Notes: generated by a model from the sequence alone, not told the origin. A DNA stretch of 64,000 nt from Cystobacter fuscus DSM 2262 (GCF_000335475.2 NZ_ANAH02000010.1:372001-436000), one strand, 5' to 3'; shown: positions 12,282 through 22,534, counted from the stretch's first letter. Made by a program: numbers and translations.

Positions 12282-13349
12282 ATGAACTCGCCGGTCCAGC
12301 GGGTGTTGATGACCACGGACGCGGTGAGCGGTGTGTGGACGGACTCGCTGGAGCTGTGCCGGGCGCTGGCGGCCCGGGACGTGCGGGTGGACCTGGCGCT
12401 GTTGGGAGGACCCCTGTCCACCGCCCGGGAGATGGAGGCGCGGGGCGTACCCGGCCTCGTCCTCCACGAGAGCCCCTGTCAGGCGGAGGCGTGGGAGGCG
12501 TGGCTGCTGGAGCGGGAGGAGCAACTGGCCCCCGACATCGTCCACCTGCATGTCGCCAGCCATGGGGAACTGGCCTGGAAGGCACCGACGTTGGTGGTGG
12601 CGCGCGCGTGTCCCCTGTCGTGGGGCGAGACCCTCCCGGGAGGGCACTCGCCCGAGCGCTATGCGCACCCCTGGTGGGAGACGACGCGGGGCCTGCGCGC
12701 GGCGGGGTGCGTGGTGGCGCCCACCTCGGCCATGCTCGCCTCGGTCGAGCGGCACCATGGCCCCTTCCTCTCCACGCGCGTCATTCCTCCCGCGCGGCGC
12801 GCGGAGGCCTTCCTTCCGGATGCGAAGGAGCCCTTCGTGTTCTCGTCGTGCCGGGTGTGGGACGACACCAAGAACCTGGCGGCGCTGGAGGCCATCGCTC
12901 CGAGGCTCTCCGTGCCGGTGCGCATCGCGGGGCAGGCGCCTCGCACCGTGCAGGCGGAGTCGCTGGGGCTGCTGTCGGAGGAGGAGCTCGCCGGGTGGAT
13001 GTCCCGGGCGGCCGTGTTCGCGCTGCCCGCGCGCCACGAGCCCTTCGGGCTGTCCGTGCTGGAGGCCGCGCTCGCCGGGTGCGCGCTGGTGCTCGGAGAC
13101 CTTCCGAGCCTGCGCGAGGTGTGGGGAGACGCCGCGCTCTTCGTCCATCCGGATGACGTGGAGGGGCTCGCGCAGGCCCTGCGCTGGTTGATGACCCACC
13201 CCACCGAGCGCGAGTGCCAGGCGCACCGGGCCCGCACCCGGGCGCTCACCTTCTCGCCCCGCCGCATGGCGGAGGCGTACCTGGAACTCTACGCGGCGCT
13301 GCGCATGCGGCCCGTGGACCCCTGGGCGCGGCTGTTGCGCGCGGGCTGA
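12282..13349 (+). CDS. GT4-type glycosyltransferase
   Basis: A 355-residue GT-B glycosyltransferase of the glycogen-synthase/GT4 group. The N-terminal domain begins RVLMTTDAVSGVWTDSLELC. The C-terminal domain has the donor-binding motif PARHEPFGLSVLEAALAGC, including the E-x7-E pattern, followed by ALVLGDLPSLREVWGDAA. It is a clear paralogue of the gene at 20254-21375, with near-identical C-terminal blocks and the same ending (EAYLELYAALR). The start at 12282 matches that paralogue. An in-frame ATG at 12216 has a better SD (GGGAGG) and would add 22 residues. The gene lies at the edge of the 12-26 kb sugar cluster and converges on ino1 with 15 bp between the stops. Confidence 0.82.
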   Translation: MNSPVQRVLMTTDAVSGVWTDSLELCRALAARDVRVDLALLGGPLSTAREMEARGVPGLVLHESPCQAEAWEAWLLEREEQLAPDIVHLHVASHGELAWKAPTLVVARACPLSWGETLPGGHSPERYAHPWWETTRGLRAAGCVVAPTSAMLASVERHHGPFLSTRVIPPARRAEAFLPDAKEPFVFSSCRVWDDTKNLAALEAIAPRLSVPVRIAGQAPRTVQAESLGLLSEEELAGWMSRAAVFALPARHEPFGLSVLEAALAGCALVLGDLPSLREVWGDAALFVHPDDVEGLAQALRWLMTHPTERECQAHRARTRALTFSPRRMAEAYLELYAALRMRPVDPWARLLRAG

Positions 13350-13364
13350 CGCGAGGGGCGGGCT

Positions 13365-14666
<1,302 letters not shown>

Positions 14667-14677
14667 CTGTTCCTCGA

Positions 14678-14716
14678 GGTGTGGTCCGCGGCGGCTGGCG
14701 GACCCATGTCCACACC
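14678..14716 (-). promoter_or_regulatory. Nested dyad in the ino1 leader
   Basis: GGTGTGG (14678-14684) pairs with CCACACC (14710-14716), and inside it TCCGC (14685-14689) pairs with GCGGA. The structure stands directly upstream of the ino1 ribosome-binding site. It could be an operator in DNA or a leader hairpin in RNA. No known riboswitch class was recognised. Confidence 0.35.
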
Positions 14717-14844
14717 ACCATGGCATGGAGAGGGTGTCCTGCGAGGTCATGTCGACCGGGTGACTTCCGAGGTGTCCTATAGTGGTCTGTTCGCGGAATG
14801 TTTCGCGTCACTTCTCGTGCTTCATGCGAATCCTGGCGCTTCCA

Positions 14845-15732
14845 ATGATCGAAGCCATCAAGCTGTGGAACGAGCCCAACAACATGTCCCACTGGGACTT
14901 CGGCATCGACAAGGATTGGAGCATCTTCTCGCGCATGGTGCGCCTCGCCGGAGTGGCGGTGCGGGCGGAGAATCCATTGCTCACCCGGGTCCTCGGGGGC
15001 ATGTCTCCCATCGACGTGGCCTTCCTCCGCCGGATGTCCGACCTGGGCGCGCTGGACGAGGTGGATGTCGTGGCGGTGCATGGCTTTCCACTCGATTGGA
15101 ATCACTGGCAGATCCACGAGTGGCCCGAGCGCATCGCCGAGGTGCGCGCCGCCTCGCGCCACCCCGTCTGGGTGACCGAGGTGGGCGTCTCCACCTTTGG
15201 CGCCGAGGAGGTGCAGGAGTTCGGTCTGCGGCGCACCGCGGAGCTGCTGCTTGGCCAGGTGGACCGGGTGTTCTGGTACAGCCTCTATGACTTGCCGAAG
15301 GCCTGGCCGGCGACCACGCGCCACCGCGAGGCCGAGGGCTCGTCGTACTACCGGCACTTCTACATGGGGCTCCTCACGGAGGACGGCACACCCAAGCGCG
15401 CGCTGCGCCACCTGGCGGACTACACGCCCCAACTGGGCATCTGCCAGTGGTTCCACTTCGAGGACCCCCGGTTGGAGGACGCGGTGGCGTGGCTCAAGAA
15501 GCTGGGCGTCAAGAAGCTGCGCACGGGCCTGAGCTGGGCGGACAGCCACCGGCCCAACGCGGAGGCCTGGTTCGACCGGCAGATGAGCGTGCTCGACGAC
15601 TTCGACGTGACGCTGACGTATTGCTTCACCCCGGGCTCGCGCGGCATCAACGATCACCACACGAGTCCACCCCAACAGATCGAGGAGTTCGCCGAGTTCT
15701 GCGCGCGCATGACGCGCCGTTACGCGAAGTAG
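14845..15732 (+). CDS. Glycosidase-like TIM-barrel protein (beta-xylosidase-like), apparently circularly permuted
   Basis: A 295-residue protein resembling clan A glycosidases (GH39/GH5 type). The first residues, IEAIKLWNEPNN, carry the acid/base glutamate motif that normally lies on strand 4, about 150 residues into such barrels. WVTEVGVSTFG near residue 112 fits the nucleophile strand. After residue 195 the chain continues with LGVKKLRTGLSWAD, then LDDFDVTLTYCFTPGSRG and EFAEFCARMTRRYAK, which look like strands 1-3 of the same barrel, so the order is permuted. There is no signal peptide, which argues for a cytosolic role. The next genes are two oxidoreductases, the first starting 26 bp later. 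An ATG at 14824 would add 7 residues; neither start has a good SD. The reaction is not known. Confidence 0.7.
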   Translation: MIEAIKLWNEPNNMSHWDFGIDKDWSIFSRMVRLAGVAVRAENPLLTRVLGGMSPIDVAFLRRMSDLGALDEVDVVAVHGFPLDWNHWQIHEWPERIAEVRAASRHPVWVTEVGVSTFGAEEVQEFGLRRTAELLLGQVDRVFWYSLYDLPKAWPATTRHREAEGSSYYRHFYMGLLTEDGTPKRALRHLADYTPQLGICQWFHFEDPRLEDAVAWLKKLGVKKLRTGLSWADSHRPNAEAWFDRQMSVLDDFDVTLTYCFTPGSRGINDHHTSPPQQIEEFAEFCARMTRRYAK

Positions 15733-15758
15733 GAGACCACGACGGTATGGAGGTGGGA

Positions 15759-16727
15759 ATGTCGAGCGCGACAATGGAGGCGGCGGTGCTCGCGGGGCCC
15801 AGGGGCGCCCGGGTTCAGCGCGTGGCGCGGCCCGAGCCGGGGCCGGGCACCCTGCGGGTGAAGCTCGAGGGCTGTGGGGTGTGTGGTTCCAACCTCCCCG
15901 TCTGGGAAGGGCGCGAGTGGTTCCGCTATCCCATGCGGCCGGGCGCCCCGGGTCATGAGGGCTGGGGCGTGGTGGACGCGGTGGGCCGTGGCGTGACGGG
16001 CTTCCGGGTGGGCCAGCGCGTGGCGGCCCTGTCCTCGGCCGCGTATGCCGAATACGACGTGGTGGGCACGGACGCGGCGGTGCTGCTGCCTCCGGCGCTC
16101 GCGGGCAAGCCCTTCCCGGGCGAGCCGCTGGGCTGTGCCATGAACATCTTCCGCCGCGCGGACCTCCAGGCCGGACAGACGGTGGCCATCATCGGCATTG
16201 GCTTTCTCGGAGCGCTGGTGACACGGCTGGCGACGAACGCCGGGGCGCGCGTGCTCGCCATCACCCGGCGGCCCTACGCGCTCGAGCTGGCGCGCCTGTA
16301 CGGCGCCGCCGAGTGCATTCCCATGGATGACCACTGCAAGATCATCGAGCGAGTGAAGTCGCTCACCCAGGGCACCTTCTGCGACCGGGTCATCGAGGTG
16401 GTGGGCGAGCAGTGGCCGCTGGACCTCGCCGGCGAGCTCACGCGCGAGCGCGGCAAGCTCGTCATCGCGGGCTACCACCAGGATGGGCCGCGCCAGGTGA
16501 ACATGCAGCTATGGAATTGGCGGGGCCTGGACGTCGTCAACGCGCACGAGCGCGATCCCAAGGTCTACGTGGAGGGCATCCGGCTCGCCGTGGACGAGGT
16601 CGCCTCGGGCCGGATGGATCCCTTTCCGCTCTTCACCCACCGCTTCGGGCTGGATGAACTCAACCTCGCCTTCGAGACGATGCGTACCCGTCCCGAGGGC
16701 TTCCTGAAGGCGCTCATCACCGTATGA
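15759..16727 (+). CDS. Zinc-type alcohol dehydrogenase-like (MDR) oxidoreductase
   Basis: A 322-residue medium-chain dehydrogenase, probably oxidising or reducing a sugar or cyclitol with NAD(P). The N-terminal GroES-like domain has GCGVCGSNLPVW (zinc ligand Cys) and PGAPGHEGWGVV (Glu after His). The Rossmann domain has the motif VAIIGIGFLGALVTRLA. The structural-zinc Cys cluster of classical alcohol dehydrogenases is absent, as in many sugar-linked members. The start at 15759 has GGAGGT four bases upstream; ATG 15747 is also in frame. Its last codons overlap the Gfo/Idh/MocA gene by 4 bp, so the two are translated together and probably act in sequence on one metabolite. Confidence 0.83.
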   Translation: MSSATMEAAVLAGPRGARVQRVARPEPGPGTLRVKLEGCGVCGSNLPVWEGREWFRYPMRPGAPGHEGWGVVDAVGRGVTGFRVGQRVAALSSAAYAEYDVVGTDAAVLLPPALAGKPFPGEPLGCAMNIFRRADLQAGQTVAIIGIGFLGALVTRLATNAGARVLAITRRPYALELARLYGAAECIPMDDHCKIIERVKSLTQGTFCDRVIEVVGEQWPLDLAGELTRERGKLVIAGYHQDGPRQVNMQLWNWRGLDVVNAHERDPKVYVEGIRLAVDEVASGRMDPFPLFTHRFGLDELNLAFETMRTRPEGFLKALITV

Positions 16728-17803
16728 ATGGACATCCCCTCCAGCGAACCGTGCCCCGTCCGAGGCTGGGCTTTCTCGGCGTGGGTTGGATTGGACGCCA
16801 CCGCATGGAGGCCATCCTCCGCGGCGAGCGGGCCGAGGTGGTGGGCGTGGCGGAGCCCAGTGAGGCCGCCGCCCGGGAGGCCTCGCGTCTCGCGCCGGGC
16901 AGCGTGCGGGTGGACTCGCTCGAGGCGCTGCTGGACCTGGGGCTCGATGGGGTGGTCATCGCCACGCCCAGCGCGTTCCACGCCGAGCAGTCCGTGCGAG
17001 CCCTGGAGCGGGGCGTGGCCGTGTTCTGCCAGAAGCCGCTCGGCCGCACCCAGGAGGAGGTCCGGCGCGTGGTGGACGCCGCGCGCGCGGCGGACCGGCT
17101 GCTGGGCGTGGACCTCAGCTATCGCTTCACCACCGGGATGCGGCGGCTGCGCGAGCGCATCCAGTCGGGCGCGCTGGGTGACATCCACGCGGTGAACCTC
17201 GTCTTCCACAACGCCCATGGTCCGGACAAGGCGTGGTTCTACGATCCGAGGCTCTCGGGCGGCGGGTGCGTGATGGATCTGGGCATCCACCTGGTGGACC
17301 TGGCGCTCTGGGTGTTGGGTTTTCCCGAGGTGCGGCGCGTGACGAGCCAGCTCTTCGCCCAGGGCCGCCCCATCTCCGGACGCACGGAGGCCGTCGAGGA
17401 CTTCGCCGCCGCGCAGTTGGAACTCGCGCCGGGCACCGCCGTCCAGCTCGCGTGCTCCTGGAAGCTGTCCGCCGGGTGCGACGCGGTCATCGAGGCCTCC
17501 TTTTATGGCACCCAAGGGGGCGCGTCGTTCCGCAACGTGAATGGCTCCTTCTATGACTTCACGGCGGACCTGTTCCGAGGGACCTCGCGCGAGCGTCTCA
17601 CCGAGCCGCCGGAGGAGTGGGGTGGCCGGGCCGCGGCGGATTGGGTGGCCCGTCTGGCCCAGGGCGCCCGCTTCGAGCCGGAGTCCGAGGAGTTCGTCCA
17701 GGTGGCGGGCGCGCTCGAGCGCATCTACGGAGAGACGCGCGGGCTGCCGCCCGAGGTGTCTTCGTTCTCGGACTCCCCGCCCTCCGTCTCCGCGGTGGAC
17801 TGA
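16724..17803 (+). CDS. Gfo/Idh/MocA family oxidoreductase
   Basis: A 359-residue NAD(P)-dependent sugar or inositol dehydrogenase. The N-terminal Rossmann fold begins RLGFLGVGWIGRHRMEAIL. The usual EKP motif is QKPL here (VAVFCQKPLGRTQEEV), so the conserved Lys is kept while Glu is replaced by Gln. The C-terminal domain contains GGGCVMDLGIHLVDLALWVLG with the catalytic-type Asp and His. The start overlaps the MDR stop (ATGA). The family includes inositol dehydrogenases, and an ino1 gene lies 2 kb away, so a keto-inositol or keto-sugar step is plausible but not shown. Confidence 0.85.
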   Translation: MNGHPLQRTVPRPRLGFLGVGWIGRHRMEAILRGERAEVVGVAEPSEAAAREASRLAPGSVRVDSLEALLDLGLDGVVIATPSAFHAEQSVRALERGVAVFCQKPLGRTQEEVRRVVDAARAADRLLGVDLSYRFTTGMRRLRERIQSGALGDIHAVNLVFHNAHGPDKAWFYDPRLSGGGCVMDLGIHLVDLALWVLGFPEVRRVTSQLFAQGRPISGRTEAVEDFAAAQLELAPGTAVQLACSWKLSAGCDAVIEASFYGTQGGASFRNVNGSFYDFTADLFRGTSRERLTEPPEEWGGRAAADWVARLAQGARFEPESEEFVQVAGALERIYGETRGLPPEVSSFSDSPPSVSAVD

Positions 17804-17943
17804 AGGCCTGGTCCCCGGGTACGACATTTGAAGTAGGGTCGGCTGAACGACTTTGGACGTAGTGAACTGTCGCTTCTCCGACGGATGTCGCGAGGTGTCC
17901 TCAATCCCTTGTCCCAGGGTCAGCGAGTCCGATGTAGATCGTC

Positions 17944-17959
17944 TTTGTCCTAGGACAAA
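17944..17959. promoter_or_regulatory. Perfect 16-bp palindrome before the epimerase operon
   Basis: TTTGTCCTAGGACAAA is a perfect palindrome with no spacer, 75 bp upstream of the ATG at 18034 and within the 230-bp gap that separates the oxidoreductase genes from the epimerase operon. Its position and symmetry fit an operator for a dimeric regulator controlling the seven genes downstream. Confidence 0.5.
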
Positions 17960-18033
17960 ACCATCACGCCAGGACTGACGTGAGTCATTGAGCCGCAATG
18001 GCTCACGCGGCATCTGTCTGTCTGGGAGGGAGC

Positions 18034-19155
18034 ATGAGGCGCAAGCAAATACTCATCACGGGGGGCGCGGGTTTCATTGGATCTCATCTGGCGGATGAGC
18101 TCCTGGCGCACGGCTATCACGTCCGGGCGTTGGATGCGCTGTTCCCCCAGGTCCACGGAGAGAGACGGGAGCGTCCGTCCTATCTGAACCCAGACGTGGA
18201 ACTGGTCATCGGAGACGTGCGGGACCGCGATGTGGTGCGGAGCGCGCTCGAGGACGTGGACGTGGTCTATCACTTCGCCGCGGCCGTGGGCGTGGGCCAG
18301 AGCATGTACGAGGTGGCGCACTACACCTCGGTGAACAATCTGGGCACCGCGGTGTTGATGGAAGCACTCATCGCTCGTCCCGTGGAACGGCTGGTGGTCG
18401 CCTCCAGCATGAGTATCTATGGCGAAGGGCTCTTCCGCACGCCGGATGGGCGTCTCGTGCCCGGCACGGAGCGAACCTTGGATCAACTCCAGTCGGGCGA
18501 TTGGGAGTTGCGTGGTGCCAGTGGGGAGCTGCTCTCCCCGCTGCCCACGCCCGAGACGAAGGCCCCGGGGCTCTCGTCCGTGTATGCCCTGTCCAAGTAT
18601 GACCAGGAGCGGCTGTGCCTCATCACCGGCCGCGCCTACGACATCCCCACGGTGGCGCTGCGCTTCTTCAACGTGTACGGCCCGCGCCAGGCGCTGTCCA
18701 ATCCCTACACCGGGGTGCTCGCCATCTTCGCGGCGCGGATGCTCAATGGAAACGCACCGCTCATCTTCGAGGATGGGATGCAGCAGCGCGACTTCGTGAA
18801 CGTGCACGACGTGGCGCGCGCCTGCCGTCTGGCCATGGAGTCCGGGGAGGCTCCCGGCAACGTCATCAACATCGGCAGCGGGCGCTGCGTCACCGTGCGC
18901 GAGGTGGCCTGGGCGCTCGGCGAGGTGATGGGCCTGCCGCACCTGCGGCCCGCGGTGACGGGCCAGTACCGCATGGGCGACATCCGCCACTGCTTCGCCG
19001 ACATCACCCGGGCCCGCCAGGTGCTGGGCTACGAGCCCCAGGTGGAATTCCAGACGGGTCTGGCCGAGCTGGCGCGATGGCTCGAGGGGCAGGTGGCCAC
19101 GGATCGCGTGGCCGAGGCGAAGGCGGAACTCGAGGCGCGGGGATTGACCGTATGA
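18034..19155 (+). CDS. NAD-dependent epimerase/dehydratase (extended SDR)
   Basis: A 373-residue extended short-chain dehydrogenase acting on a nucleotide sugar. The Rossmann motif is ILITGGAGFIGSHLADELL. The catalytic triad positions are SSMSIYGEG (Ser region) and YALSKYDQERL (Tyr-x3-Lys), followed by LRFFNVYGPRQALSNPYTGV, typical of UDP-glucose/GalNAc 4-epimerases. GGGAGGG stands three bases before the ATG, a strong ribosome-binding site. It opens the operon after a palindromic operator candidate, and its end overlaps the next epimerase by 4 bp. The exact substrate, likely a UDP-hexose or UDP-uronate, cannot be read from the sequence. Confidence 0.88.
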   Translation: MRRKQILITGGAGFIGSHLADELLAHGYHVRALDALFPQVHGERRERPSYLNPDVELVIGDVRDRDVVRSALEDVDVVYHFAAAVGVGQSMYEVAHYTSVNNLGTAVLMEALIARPVERLVVASSMSIYGEGLFRTPDGRLVPGTERTLDQLQSGDWELRGASGELLSPLPTPETKAPGLSSVYALSKYDQERLCLITGRAYDIPTVALRFFNVYGPRQALSNPYTGVLAIFAARMLNGNAPLIFEDGMQQRDFVNVHDVARACRLAMESGEAPGNVINIGSGRCVTVREVAWALGEVMGLPHLRPAVTGQYRMGDIRHCFADITRARQVLGYEPQVEFQTGLAELARWLEGQVATDRVAEAKAELEARGLTV

Positions 19156-20237
19156 GCAAGGCGCGGGTGGGACAACAGAGTGGTCATGGCGGGAAGGTGG
19201 TCATCTTCGGAGGCGCCGGGTTCATTGGCTCCAACGTGGCGGACCAGTACCTGGGAGAGGGCCGTCAGGTGCACATCTTCGACAACGTCTCGCGTGCCGG
19301 CGTGGAGCGCAACCTGCGCTGGCTCACGGATCGCCATGGTGCGCTGCTCGACGTGACGGTGGGCGACATCCGCGACGAGCAGGCGGTGCGGCGGGCGGTG
19401 CAGGGCGCGGCGGAGGTGTTCCACTTCGCGGCGCAGGTGGCGGTGACCACCAGCCTCGAGGACCCGGTGCACGACTTCGAGGTGAACGCGCGCGGGACGC
19501 TCAACGTCCTGGAGGCCCTGCGGAGCATGCGGGAGCCGGCCTCGCTGCTCTTCACCTCGACGAACAAGGTCTACGGCGGGCTGCCGGGGATGGAGTTCGT
19601 CCAGGAAGGTCGCCGCTACGTGCCCCGGGACGAGGACCTCCGCGCGCGGGGCCTGAGCGAGCGCTGTCCGCTCGACTTCGAGAGCCCCTATGGCTGCTCC
19701 AAGGGCACGGCGGACCAGTACGTGCTCGACTACGGGCGCTCCTTCGGCCTGCGGACCGTGGTGTTTCGGATGAGCTGCATCTACGGCCCGCGGCAGTTCG
19801 GCACCGAGGACCAGGGCTGGGTGGCGCACTTCCTCCTCCGGGCGCTGGCGGGCCAGCCCATCACCCTCTACGGGGACGGCATGCAGGTGCGCGACATCCT
19901 CTTCGTGGAGGACCTGGTGCGCGCCATGCGTCTGGCGCAGACGAACATCGAGCGGCTCCGGGGACGGGCCTTCAACATCGGCGGTGGCCCGGAGCGCACC
20001 GTGAGCCTGCTGGAGTTGCTCGAGCTGATCTCCCAGCACACCGGACGGCCTCCGGAGATCCGCTTCGAGGACTGGCGCACCGGGGATCAGCGCTACTACG
20101 TCTCCGACACCCGCGGGTTCCAGGCCGCCACGGGCTGGGCACCGCGGGTGGGAGTCGAGCAAGGGGTGGCCCGGCTCCTCCAGTGGTTGGAAGGGCTGGC
20201 GACGACGAGCGCCGCGGTCGCGGTCCACGCGGGATGA
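19152..20237 (+). CDS. NAD-dependent epimerase/dehydratase, CDP-paratose epimerase-like
   Basis: A 361-residue extended SDR. It shows VVIFGGAGFIGSNVADQYL near residue 16, then FTSTNKVYGGLPG and SPYGCSKGTADQYVLDY (Tyr-x3-Lys), and FRMSCIYGPRQFGTEDQGWV. The NKVYG and IYGPRQFGTEDQGWVAHF patterns are those of CDP-paratose 2-epimerase-like proteins rather than of the 4-epimerase just upstream, so the pair probably performs two different steps. The ATG overlaps the TGA of the preceding gene. The following glycosyltransferase starts 16 bp later, with its own GGGAGG. Confidence 0.87.
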   Translation: MSKARVGQQSGHGGKVVIFGGAGFIGSNVADQYLGEGRQVHIFDNVSRAGVERNLRWLTDRHGALLDVTVGDIRDEQAVRRAVQGAAEVFHFAAQVAVTTSLEDPVHDFEVNARGTLNVLEALRSMREPASLLFTSTNKVYGGLPGMEFVQEGRRYVPRDEDLRARGLSERCPLDFESPYGCSKGTADQYVLDYGRSFGLRTVVFRMSCIYGPRQFGTEDQGWVAHFLLRALAGQPITLYGDGMQVRDILFVEDLVRAMRLAQTNIERLRGRAFNIGGGPERTVSLLELLELISQHTGRPPEIRFEDWRTGDQRYYVSDTRGFQAATGWAPRVGVEQGVARLLQWLEGLATTSAAVAVHAG

Positions 20238-20253
20238 GCCGGGAGGTTTCCTG

Positions 20254-21375
20254 ATGCCGTCGGTCCGACGGGTGTTGATGACCGCCGACACGGTGGGCGG
20301 CGTGTGGGCGTATGCCCTGGAGTTGTGCCGCGCGCTCGGGCACGAGGGCATCCAGGTGGACCTGGCGACGCTGGGGGCACCGGTGTCCGCCGCGCAGTGG
20401 CGCGAGGCGCGGCAACTGCCGAACCTCACCCTCCATGAGAGTCATTACCGCCTGGAGTGGATGGACGAGCCCTGGGAGGACGTGCGCGCCTCCGGGCAGT
20501 GGCTGCTCGAGCTGGAGGCGGCGCTGGCTCCCGACATCGTCCACCTCAATGGCTTCTGTCATGGCTCGCTTCCCTGGCGGACGCCGGCGCTGGTGGTGGC
20601 GCACTCGTGCGTCCTCTCCTGGTGGGAGGCGGTGAAGGGGGAGCCCGTCCCCGAGCAATACGCGCGTTACGGGCGCGAGGTGTCGCGGGGGCTGCGCGCG
20701 GCGGCGTGCGTGGTGGCTCCCAGCGCCGCCATGCTCGCCGCCACCGAGCGGCTCCATGGCTCCTTGCGCTTCACGCGTGTCATTCCCAACGCGCGGCGGG
20801 CGGAGGCCTACCCCCCCGGCCCGAAGGAAGAGTTCGTGCTCGCGGCGGGACGGCTGTGGGACGAGGCCAAGAACCTGGCGGCGTTGGACGCGGTCGCGCC
20901 GGGGCTGCCCTTTCCCGTGCGCGTGGCGGGCGGGGCTCAGCACCCGGGAGGCGGCGGCAGGGCCCGGGCTCCGCATGTGCAATCGCTCGGCGCACTGCCG
21001 CCCGGGGAACTCGCCGGGTGGATGGCGAGGGCGGCCATCTACGCGCTGCCCGCGCGCTATGAGCCCTTCGGGCTGTCCATCCTGGAGGCCGCGCTCGCCG
21101 GGTGTGCACTGGTGCTCGGCGACATCCCCAGCCTGCGCGAGGTGTGGGGCGAGGCCGCGCGCTTCGTCCACCCGGACGACGAGGAGGGGCTCGCGCGCGC
21201 TCTCCGGGAGTTGATGGCCCATCCCGCCGAGCGCGAGCGTCTGGCTGGCGAGGCCCGAGCCCGGGCGCTCACCTTCACGCCCCGCCGCATGGTGGAGGCG
21301 TATCTCGAACTCTACGCCGCGCTGCGCGCGCGGCCTTCCGCGGCGTGGGTCGGTCCCACGTCTCATGTCTCCTGA
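20254..21375 (+). CDS. GT4-type glycosyltransferase
   Basis: A 373-residue GT-B transferase, paralogous to the gene at 12282. It starts RVLMTADTVGGVWAYALELC, has HLNGFCHGSLPWRTPALVVAHS in the acceptor domain, and PARYEPFGLSILEAALAGC plus GDIPSLREVWGEAARFVHPDD in the donor domain. A GGGAGG ribosome-binding site lies before the ATG. It is cytosolic or loosely membrane-bound, with no membrane helices. The gene sits between the epimerases and three CgeB-like transferases, so it probably adds the sugar those epimerases make. Confidence 0.87.
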   Translation: MPSVRRVLMTADTVGGVWAYALELCRALGHEGIQVDLATLGAPVSAAQWREARQLPNLTLHESHYRLEWMDEPWEDVRASGQWLLELEAALAPDIVHLNGFCHGSLPWRTPALVVAHSCVLSWWEAVKGEPVPEQYARYGREVSRGLRAAACVVAPSAAMLAATERLHGSLRFTRVIPNARRAEAYPPGPKEEFVLAAGRLWDEAKNLAALDAVAPGLPFPVRVAGGAQHPGGGGRARAPHVQSLGALPPGELAGWMARAAIYALPARYEPFGLSILEAALAGCALVLGDIPSLREVWGEAARFVHPDDEEGLARALRELMAHPAERERLAGEARARALTFTPRRMVEAYLELYAALRARPSAAWVGPTSHVS

Positions 21376-22534
21376 CGGCCCCCCTCGATTCCTCATGCGC
21401 ATCGTTCTCTTCTGTCATTCCCTGTTGTCCGACTGGAACCATGGCAACGCGCACTTCCTTCGCGGCGTGGTGACGGAGCTCACCCTGCGCGGCCACGAGG
21501 TGCGGGTCCTCGAGCCCGAGGACGCCTGGAGCCTGCGCAACCTCCTCGCCGAGCCTGGCGGGGCGGCGGTACTGGAGGAGGTACGGGGCGTCTACCCGGC
21601 CGTGCGTCCCGAGCGCTACGCGCCCGACGCGCTGGACCTGGATCGCGTGCTCGACGGGGCCCACCTCGTCATCGTCCATGAGTGGAGCCCGCCGGAACTG
21701 GTGCGGCGTTTGGGCGAGCGGCGCCGGGCGGGCGGCTCCTTCCGCCTGCTCTTCCATGACACCCACCACCGCGGCGTGAGCGCCCGGGAGGAGATGGCGC
21801 GCTACGAGCTGACCCACTACGACGGCGTGCTCGCCTTCGGGGACGTCATCCGGCGCATCTACCTGGAGCAGGGCCAGGCCGCGCGGGCCTGGACGTGGCA
21901 CGAGGCCGCGGACACGCGCGTGTTCCACCCGCTGCCGCACACGGAGGTGGAGAGGGATCTCGTCTGGGTGGGCAACTGGGGCGACGACGAGCGCACCGCG
22001 GAGCTGCACGAGTTCCTGCTGGAGCCGGTGGAGGCGCTCGGCCTGAAGGCGCGGGTGCATGGCGTGCGCTACCCGGACGCCGCGCGTGAGGCGCTCGCCG
22101 CCTCGGGCATCGAGTACGCGGGATGGTTGCCCAATCACCGTGTCCCCCAGGCCTTCGCCCAGGCACGCGTGACGGTCCACGTGCCGCGCCGGCCTTATAC
22201 CCAGGCGTTGCCCGGCATTCCCACCATCCGCCCCTTCGAGGCGCTCGCCTGCGGCATTCCCCTGGTGTCGGCTCCCTGGTCCGACGCGGAGGGCCTGTTC
22301 ACCCCGGGCCGGGACTTCCTCGTCGCCGCCAATGGAGAGGAGATGCGGCGCCACCTGCGCGCGCTGCTCGCCGACGAGGGGCTGCGCCGCGAACTGGCGG
22401 AGCACGGCCGGCGCACGGTGCTCGCGCGCCACACCTGTGGGCACCGCGTGGAGGAGCTTCTGCGCATCTGCCAGTCGTTGGGCATGAGCGCCTCTCAGTG
22501 TCATCCGCTGGCACGGGAAAGGCTCAGCCCATGA
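21365..22534 (+). CDS. CgeB-like glycosyltransferase 1
   Basis: A 389-residue transferase. The N terminus reads MRIVLFCHSLLSDWNHGNAH after a 10-residue lead (alternative ATG at 21395). The C-terminal donor domain is RPFEALACGIPLVSAPWSD followed by GLFTPGRDFLVAANGEEM, the pattern of CgeB/DUF3880-type spore-maturation glycosyltransferases. It overlaps the preceding transferase by 11 bp and the next one by 4 bp. It is the first of three related genes in a row, all with the G-N-x-H/A-TxxRG N-terminal theme and the xGxEI(L/V)x(A/S)xxGEE donor motif. Sugar and acceptor are unknown. Confidence 0.8.
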   Translation: MSPDGPPRFLMRIVLFCHSLLSDWNHGNAHFLRGVVTELTLRGHEVRVLEPEDAWSLRNLLAEPGGAAVLEEVRGVYPAVRPERYAPDALDLDRVLDGAHLVIVHEWSPPELVRRLGERRRAGGSFRLLFHDTHHRGVSAREEMARYELTHYDGVLAFGDVIRRIYLEQGQAARAWTWHEAADTRVFHPLPHTEVERDLVWVGNWGDDERTAELHEFLLEPVEALGLKARVHGVRYPDAAREALAASGIEYAGWLPNHRVPQAFAQARVTVHVPRRPYTQALPGIPTIRPFEALACGIPLVSAPWSDAEGLFTPGRDFLVAANGEEMRRHLRALLADEGLRRELAEHGRRTVLARHTCGHRVEELLRICQSLGMSASQCHPLARERLSP

